DNA of 64,000 bases. It comes from JAEUKA01 sp044228505 (GTDB lineage: Bacteria > Myxococcota_A > Polyangia > Palsa-1104 > JAEUJZ01). The notes beneath the pieces were generated by a model. That model was not told the DNA's origin, did no database searches, and worked only from the letters and a program-made list of their open reading frames with translations. The stretch covers positions 17,361 to 81,360 of the forward strand of contig JBGAUT010000023.1 of NCBI GenBank assembly GCA_044228505.1. The letters run 5' to 3'. Each line of letters begins with the position of its first letter. The stretch's first letter is position 1. Below, one piece after another: positions 59,800 to 64,000 of this stretch. The translations under genes were made by a program, and so were the position numbers.

Positions 59800-62133
59800 T
59801 CAGTGTGCCGAGGCTGACATTGTGAAGTGAAGGACGCTTCCGGCGCGGAGTTCCTGATGTCGCACCTCACTGCTGGTGAGAAGCTTCCCATCAAGCGTAA
59901 CGGCCGTGGCATAGCGGTTCTCTTGGGAGAGTTCTGGCGCTTCGATGACAAAGACGCCACCGGGAACTGCGATCTCGATTCGTGGGAAGAGCGGCACTCC
60001 GAGGATGTAGCGATCACTGCCCACGATGGGATACAGACCCATCGCTGAAAACAGGTACCACGCAGACATGGTGCCTCCGTCATCGTTACCAGGGAGTCCT
60101 GCTGGTCCATCGCTGTACTGTGTCTCCATCAACCAACGGACCCAGTATTGGGTTAGGTCTGGTCGCCCAGCCATTGCAAACAGATACGGAGCAGATAGAT
60201 CCGGTTCGTTGCCCGCCCAGTATGTCTCGGGTCTATCAATGCCTGCGGTCGGTGCAGTTTGATCTGCAGAGGTCCACTCTGTTCGGCTCTGGGTAAACAG
60301 GCCCATGAGTTGTAGGAAGAACGCATTCTGTCCGCCGAGCTTGTCGATGAGTCCTGGCAGATCATGCTCATTCATCCACATGCTCTGGTGGGCATTGGCC
60401 TCGACATATTCTGAACTGTACTTGCGGGCGTCAAACGGCAGGGAGGAGAAAGCGCCGTTCTCGGCCCGTCCGCGCAGATATCCAGTCTTCGGATCAAAGA
60501 CGTTCAGATAACTCCGGCTACGCTCAAGGAGCACTTTCGCGTCGGTTGCATGACCGAGCGCTTGGGCAAGCTGTCCGAGTGCAAAGTCGCTCCGTGCATA
60601 CTCAGTAGTCCAAGAAACAGACCCATTCACGCTAACGGGAACATAACCAAATCGCATGTAGTCTTCGACGTGATTTCTTCCGCCCCGGCCCCCTGCAGGC
60701 ACCACCGGATCGAGTGCGGCTGCTCTCAGAATCTGGTACGCGGCTTCTGCGTCGAAGTCCCGGATTCCCTTCTGATATGCATCGGAGAGCACGATCTCTG
60801 CGGGTGCACCGATCATGGAACCAGAGTCTCCGCCAGCAAGCGGCCATTTCGGAAAACGACCACTACTCTGAGCCATGGCCAGCAGGGACCGTACCGAATC
60901 GAGTGCAGCAGCAGGAGCGAGTAAGGCGTACAACGGATGCAGCGTCCGATAGGAGTCCCAAAGGGACATATCGGAGACATAGTGATAGCCATCCGCTCGG
61001 GCCACTTTCCCATCAAAACCCAAGAAACTTCCGTCGACATCGCTGTGGATGCTGGGCATCAGGAAGGACCGATAAAGCGCGGAGTAGAACATTCGCCGCT
61101 CGGGCTCCGAGCCTCCCGTAATTCGCACTCTCTGTAACAGATCATCCCACAGCGATGCGGTCTGCTGATGGGTTCTGTCAAAGTCCCAGGTGGGAAGCTC
61201 TGCCTCCAGGTTCTTGGCCGCTTGTTCCTCCGACAGCAAAGACAGCCCAACTTGCAGTTCGATAGGCCCGCCATCAGCACCATCGCCCGTCGGACCGGCG
61301 CTGCCATCGAACGTGAGCGCAACCCCGACGCCCTTTCCCGATGCTTGCGTACCGGCAGCAGGTGCGACTCCATTTTGCCACACCTGTTGTTCGCGCCACG
61401 CCGTTCGAGTACGGGCCACAAAATATACCTCGTAGCCGCCGTATCCTCGCGACATGCCTCCCATACTGCGTAGGTGTCCACTAATCCTTCGCTTGGCCGA
61501 GTCGATCTTGATCTCAGCACTGGGAATCTCTCCTCCGCTGAGTCGATGATCGAGATCAATCAGCAGAACCCGCGAAGTCGAAGACGGAGCATAGGTGTAG
61601 CGATGGTGTGCTGCGTGTGGGGTTGCGGTCAGTTCGGCGCGGATACCACCTCGCAGGAGCTTCACAGAATAGTAGCCAGGAGAAGCCTGCTCGCTCATTT
61701 TGTCCATCGCTGAGCCATAGCTTTCTTGAGTGATCCGCTGCGCCGAGAACTGGTCAAGCGGCATCACCCCGAGCACTCCGTAATCAGTGGCACCGGTGCC
61801 GTGCAGATGCATATGGGAGAACCCCTGCACGATGTCATCACCGTACCAATAGCCGCTGAAGTGGAGAAATCCTACAGTTCCCCACGGACCCTTGGTATCC
61901 GGTCCGACCTTACAGAGGCCATGAGGGGCCGACGCTCCCGGAAATGCACTGCCATGACGGAATCCAAAACCGCCACTCCCAATGAACGGAACCACGTAGC
62001 GCGCTGGTTCTGTGACCACCACTGGCGGGGCATCCGGTGGGGACTCTGCCAAGCCATCCGTACAGCCGCTGATTCCGCAGAACAGCACCAACCAGCATCG
62101 ATGAGAGCTCACCCAATCTGAAGTGCGAGACAT
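59800..62133 (-). CDS. GH92 family alpha-mannosidase, lipoprotein
   Basis: The product is 777 aa from ATG 62133. Lipobox GISGC. The GH92 pattern is clear: PFIGSGGFGFRHGSAFPGASAPHG, FSHMHLHGTGATDYG, SDMSLWDSYRTLHPLYALLAP, FPKWPLAGGDSGSMIG and the catalytic GNDDGGTMSAWYLFSAMGLYPI. GH92 enzymes are calcium-dependent exo-alpha-mannosidases that trim mannose from glycans. Surface anchoring implies use of external polysaccharides or glycoproteins. Confidence 0.92.
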   Translation of the reverse strand: MSRTSDWVSSHRCWLVLFCGISGCTDGLAESPPDAPPVVVTEPARYVVPFIGSGGFGFRHGSAFPGASAPHGLCKVGPDTKGPWGTVGFLHFSGYWYGDDIVQGFSHMHLHGTGATDYGVLGVMPLDQFSAQRITQESYGSAMDKMSEQASPGYYSVKLLRGGIRAELTATPHAAHHRYTYAPSSTSRVLLIDLDHRLSGGEIPSAEIKIDSAKRRISGHLRSMGGMSRGYGGYEVYFVARTRTAWREQQVWQNGVAPAAGTQASGKGVGVALTFDGSAGPTGDGADGGPIELQVGLSLLSEEQAAKNLEAELPTWDFDRTHQQTASLWDDLLQRVRITGGSEPERRMFYSALYRSFLMPSIHSDVDGSFLGFDGKVARADGYHYVSDMSLWDSYRTLHPLYALLAPAAALDSVRSLLAMAQSSGRFPKWPLAGGDSGSMIGAPAEIVLSDAYQKGIRDFDAEAAYQILRAAALDPVVPAGGRGGRNHVEDYMRFGYVPVSVNGSVSWTTEYARSDFALGQLAQALGHATDAKVLLERSRSYLNVFDPKTGYLRGRAENGAFSSLPFDARKYSSEYVEANAHQSMWMNEHDLPGLIDKLGGQNAFFLQLMGLFTQSRTEWTSADQTAPTAGIDRPETYWAGNEPDLSAPYLFAMAGRPDLTQYWVRWLMETQYSDGPAGLPGNDDGGTMSAWYLFSAMGLYPIVGSDRYILGVPLFPRIEIAVPGGVFVIEAPELSQENRYATAVTLDGKLLTSSEVRHQELRAGSVLHFTMSASAH

Positions 62134-62221
62134 CTGCAATACGTATCACGAGTAACGAGGAGGAGCATCAGCCGGAGAGAAACGGAATCACGGCGTTGGT
62201 GGCGCGCTGTATGGTGGGTCC

Positions 62222-63775
62222 ATGTTGAACACCCTGAGATCGATTGTGGGTCTGGCGTTCGCTGGGTTTGTCTTGACTGCCCATGCCGCGCAGCCTGACG
62301 AGGCTTTCGTGCGCAGCCATTTGGCCTTTTTGTCCGATGAGCTACTCGAGGGCCGGGGAACCGGACAGCGAGGTGGCGAGCTGGCGGTGCGATATCTGGA
62401 GACTCAGCTAGAGGGAATGGGACTAAAACCTGCAAACGGTGTGAGCTATCGACAGGTCGTACATCTGTCGGGAGTGCGGCTGGATGCAGCGAATAGCAGA
62501 CTCCGCTTCGAGGGGGCAAGTGGTTCACTACTACCTGCGATTGGGCCGGATCTGGTCATGGGAGCCTCTGCCGCAGAGACCTCTGTGTCGATTGCGACCG
62601 AGGTGGTGTTTGTCGGGCACGGTATCGCGACTCCTGATGGCCGTCGAAATGATTACAAAGGACTCGACGTTCGGGGAAAACTCCTTCTGATGTTGGTAGG
62701 GGACCGTCATCAAGGCCGAGCGATGCCCTTCCGTTGCGAGCCAGAGAACTACTACGGACGATGGACCTATAAGTTTGAGGAAGCTCGCCGACAAGGCGCG
62801 GCTGGTGTTCTGCTGATACATACCGACTCCTCGGCTGGTTATGGTTGGGCCGTGGTTCGAACGGGCTGGACACAGGAGCGCTTTCATCGAACGGGCACGG
62901 GGCAGGAAGGCATGATGCAAGGATGGATCACAGAGTCCACCGCAAGCCGTCTGGTTGGATTGAGCGGTCAGGATTATCGGACGCTGCGGGCTGGGGCCGA
63001 TGACTTGGGTTTCCGTCCGGTCGTGCTTCCTATCCGCGTAGCAGGGACGCTGCGCTCAACCGTTCGTTCCTTGGAGCAGTGGAATGTGGCGGGGATTCTT
63101 CCTGGGACTGACCCGGAGCAGCGCCGTGAGTTGGTGATCTACTCTGCCCACTGGGATCATCTCGGAAAAGGGGCCGATGGTGCCATCTATCCGGGCGCAG
63201 TAGACAATGCAACCGGTTGCGCCGCTGTGCTGTCCATCGCCAAGGATCTGGTTCATCGACCGCTCAAACGGAGCGTGATGTTCTTGTTCCCCGCAGCAGA
63301 AGAACAGGGTTTGCTGGGGGCGTCGGCGTATGTTGCTGCACCGCTGTGGCCCCTCGATCGTACGGTACTCAACATCAACCTGGAAAGCCTCAACGTCATC
63401 GGTCCGACTCGCGATATCGGGCTGCTCGGATCGTCAGACCCGCATCTTCGAGTACTGATTGCGAAGGCTGCCCGCGCCACCGGACTGTTGATCACTCCCG
63501 ACAAACCTGATCCCTCGGGCCTGTGTTTCCGTTCGGATCACTACCCCTTTCACAAAGCTGGTGTGCTCGCACTGTCTCCGGGGTTTTCCCTTGACGGTGG
63601 CTGGGACTATCTGGGGGACAAATCCGCAGCTCAGGAAAGAGCATCGGGATTCCTGAACCACTACCACCGTCCCACTGATCGCTACGATTCCGGCTGGAAC
63701 CTGCAAGGCATGATGCAGCAGGTTCGCTTCGCGTTAGAGTTGGGAGTGCTGGCGGGCTCCGCAAGTCTGCACTGA
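62222..63775 (+). CDS. M28 family secreted aminopeptidase
   Basis: The product is 517 aa. Signal peptide ends VLTAHA. A PA-type insert lies in the middle. Zinc ligands of the M28 fold: SAHWDHLG (His), DNATG (Asp), AAEEQGLLG (Glu pair), NLESLN (Glu at the usual Asp position) and SDHYPF (His). It cleaves N-terminal residues from peptides outside the cytoplasm. Divergent from the GH92 gene with an 88-bp gap; the two may be co-regulated for nutrient release. Confidence 0.87.
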   Translation: MLNTLRSIVGLAFAGFVLTAHAAQPDEAFVRSHLAFLSDELLEGRGTGQRGGELAVRYLETQLEGMGLKPANGVSYRQVVHLSGVRLDAANSRLRFEGASGSLLPAIGPDLVMGASAAETSVSIATEVVFVGHGIATPDGRRNDYKGLDVRGKLLLMLVGDRHQGRAMPFRCEPENYYGRWTYKFEEARRQGAAGVLLIHTDSSAGYGWAVVRTGWTQERFHRTGTGQEGMMQGWITESTASRLVGLSGQDYRTLRAGADDLGFRPVVLPIRVAGTLRSTVRSLEQWNVAGILPGTDPEQRRELVIYSAHWDHLGKGADGAIYPGAVDNATGCAAVLSIAKDLVHRPLKRSVMFLFPAAEEQGLLGASAYVAAPLWPLDRTVLNINLESLNVIGPTRDIGLLGSSDPHLRVLIAKAARATGLLITPDKPDPSGLCFRSDHYPFHKAGVLALSPGFSLDGGWDYLGDKSAAQERASGFLNHYHRPTDRYDSGWNLQGMMQQVRFALELGVLAGSASLH

Positions 63776-63844
63776 TTCCGAGGTATACACCGACGAGGAT
63801 ACCCATCGTCCTGCGGTGGGCGGTTGAGTAGGAGCGATCCGGCC

Positions 63845-63961
63845 ATGTCTTCCGACACTTCCCCTTCCACTCTCCATCAGCAGCCGGAACTGCCTGCTGA
63901 GCTACTCGACGATCGTGATCTTGTTGCCAAGTTCCTCGCAGATCGTCGATGTCGACGCTGA
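63845..63961 (+). CDS. Start of an unknown gene, interrupted by the 77-bp repeat
   Basis: An ATG at 63845 with an upstream TAGGAG-like site opens a frame of 38 aa, beginning MSSDTSPSTLHQQ. The last 12 codons lie in the repeat shared with 57179-57255, where the frame stops. The first 26 residues look like a genuine N-terminus; the end probably does not belong to it. It may be an assembly junction. No function can be inferred. Confidence 0.35.
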   Translation: MSSDTSPSTLHQQPELPAELLDDRDLVAKFLADRRCRR

Positions 63962-64000
63962 AGAGGCGTCGTTCAATCGGATTGGGAAGTGCGTGGGAAC
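63924..64000. repeat. 77-bp exact direct repeat, copy 2 (window edge)
   Basis: Identical over all 77 bases to 57179-57255, same orientation, and running up to the last base. Whether it extends further cannot be seen. On the minus strand it repeats the start of the sigma-54 gene product (MNDASSASTST...), but that frame then reads into a stop at about 63907. Confidence 0.95.

Overview
The window looks like part of a GC-rich, diderm, myxobacterium-like (Myxococcota/Polyangia-type) chromosome, probably from an uncultured lineage. The evidence is several Pkn-type Ser/Thr kinases, a sigma-54 activator, many Cys-rich lipoproteins (some with the Asp-Leu-Ala/Asp-Met linkers common in such genomes), a meso-DAP-type peptidoglycan synthesis cluster, an M4 protease, an M28 peptidase, a GH92 mannosidase and a CHAT-WD40 protein. 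No rRNA, tRNA, CRISPR array, phage or IS element was found. All names rest on motif reading, not on database searches.

Layout. 1-8 kb: a CHAT protease-nSTAND ATPase-WD40 protein (start outside the window), two divergent lipoproteins, and a Ser/Thr kinase fused to a UrtA-like ligand-binding domain that has lost its kinase N-lobe. 8-12.5 kb: a tightly overlapping minus-strand operon of coiled-coil protein, TM-OmpA protein, Ras-like GTPase, class III nucleotide cyclase and degenerate SixA-type phosphatase. 12.6-18 kb: modC and modB without modA, a triple-fusion outer-membrane metallopeptidase and two tandem Cys-rich lipoproteins. 18-23 kb: a Ser/Thr kinase, PlsC, an 11-bp tandem repeat, an M4 protease and a small secreted protein. 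23-30 kb: an NTT transporter-HEAT-cNMP fusion followed by a free cNMP-binding protein, DUF4336, isocitrate dehydrogenase and an MBL hydrolase. 29.9-30.2 kb: a 42-bp tandem repeat block. 31-33 kb: an NrnA-like phosphoesterase and a divergent truncated hemoglobin/NsrR-like pair (NO response). 33-39.8 kb: TolC and MlaC-like proteins, DUF1015, a TrmN6-like methyltransferase, a cytochrome-like lipoprotein and a carboxypeptidase-regulatory-like protein. 39.8-49.4 kb: murG, ftsW, murD, mraY and a fused murE-murF on the minus strand, then an FAD-linked oxidase. 49.4-64 kb: a metallophosphoesterase, an L,D-transpeptidase, the intact kinase-UrtA-like receptor, a sigma-54 activator without a sensor domain, two PLP enzymes, GH92, an M28 peptidase and a 77-bp repeat ending at the window edge.

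Themes. Signalling dominates. One nucleotide cyclase, two cNMP-binding proteins and a CpdA-like phosphoesterase suggest a cyclic-nucleotide circuit, and the cyclase lies in the GTPase operon. That operon is the best candidate for an undescribed system: a wall-anchored membrane protein and a Ras-like GTPase translationally coupled to a cyclase. The kinase-UrtA-like fusion, present once intact and once decapitated, is the second candidate.
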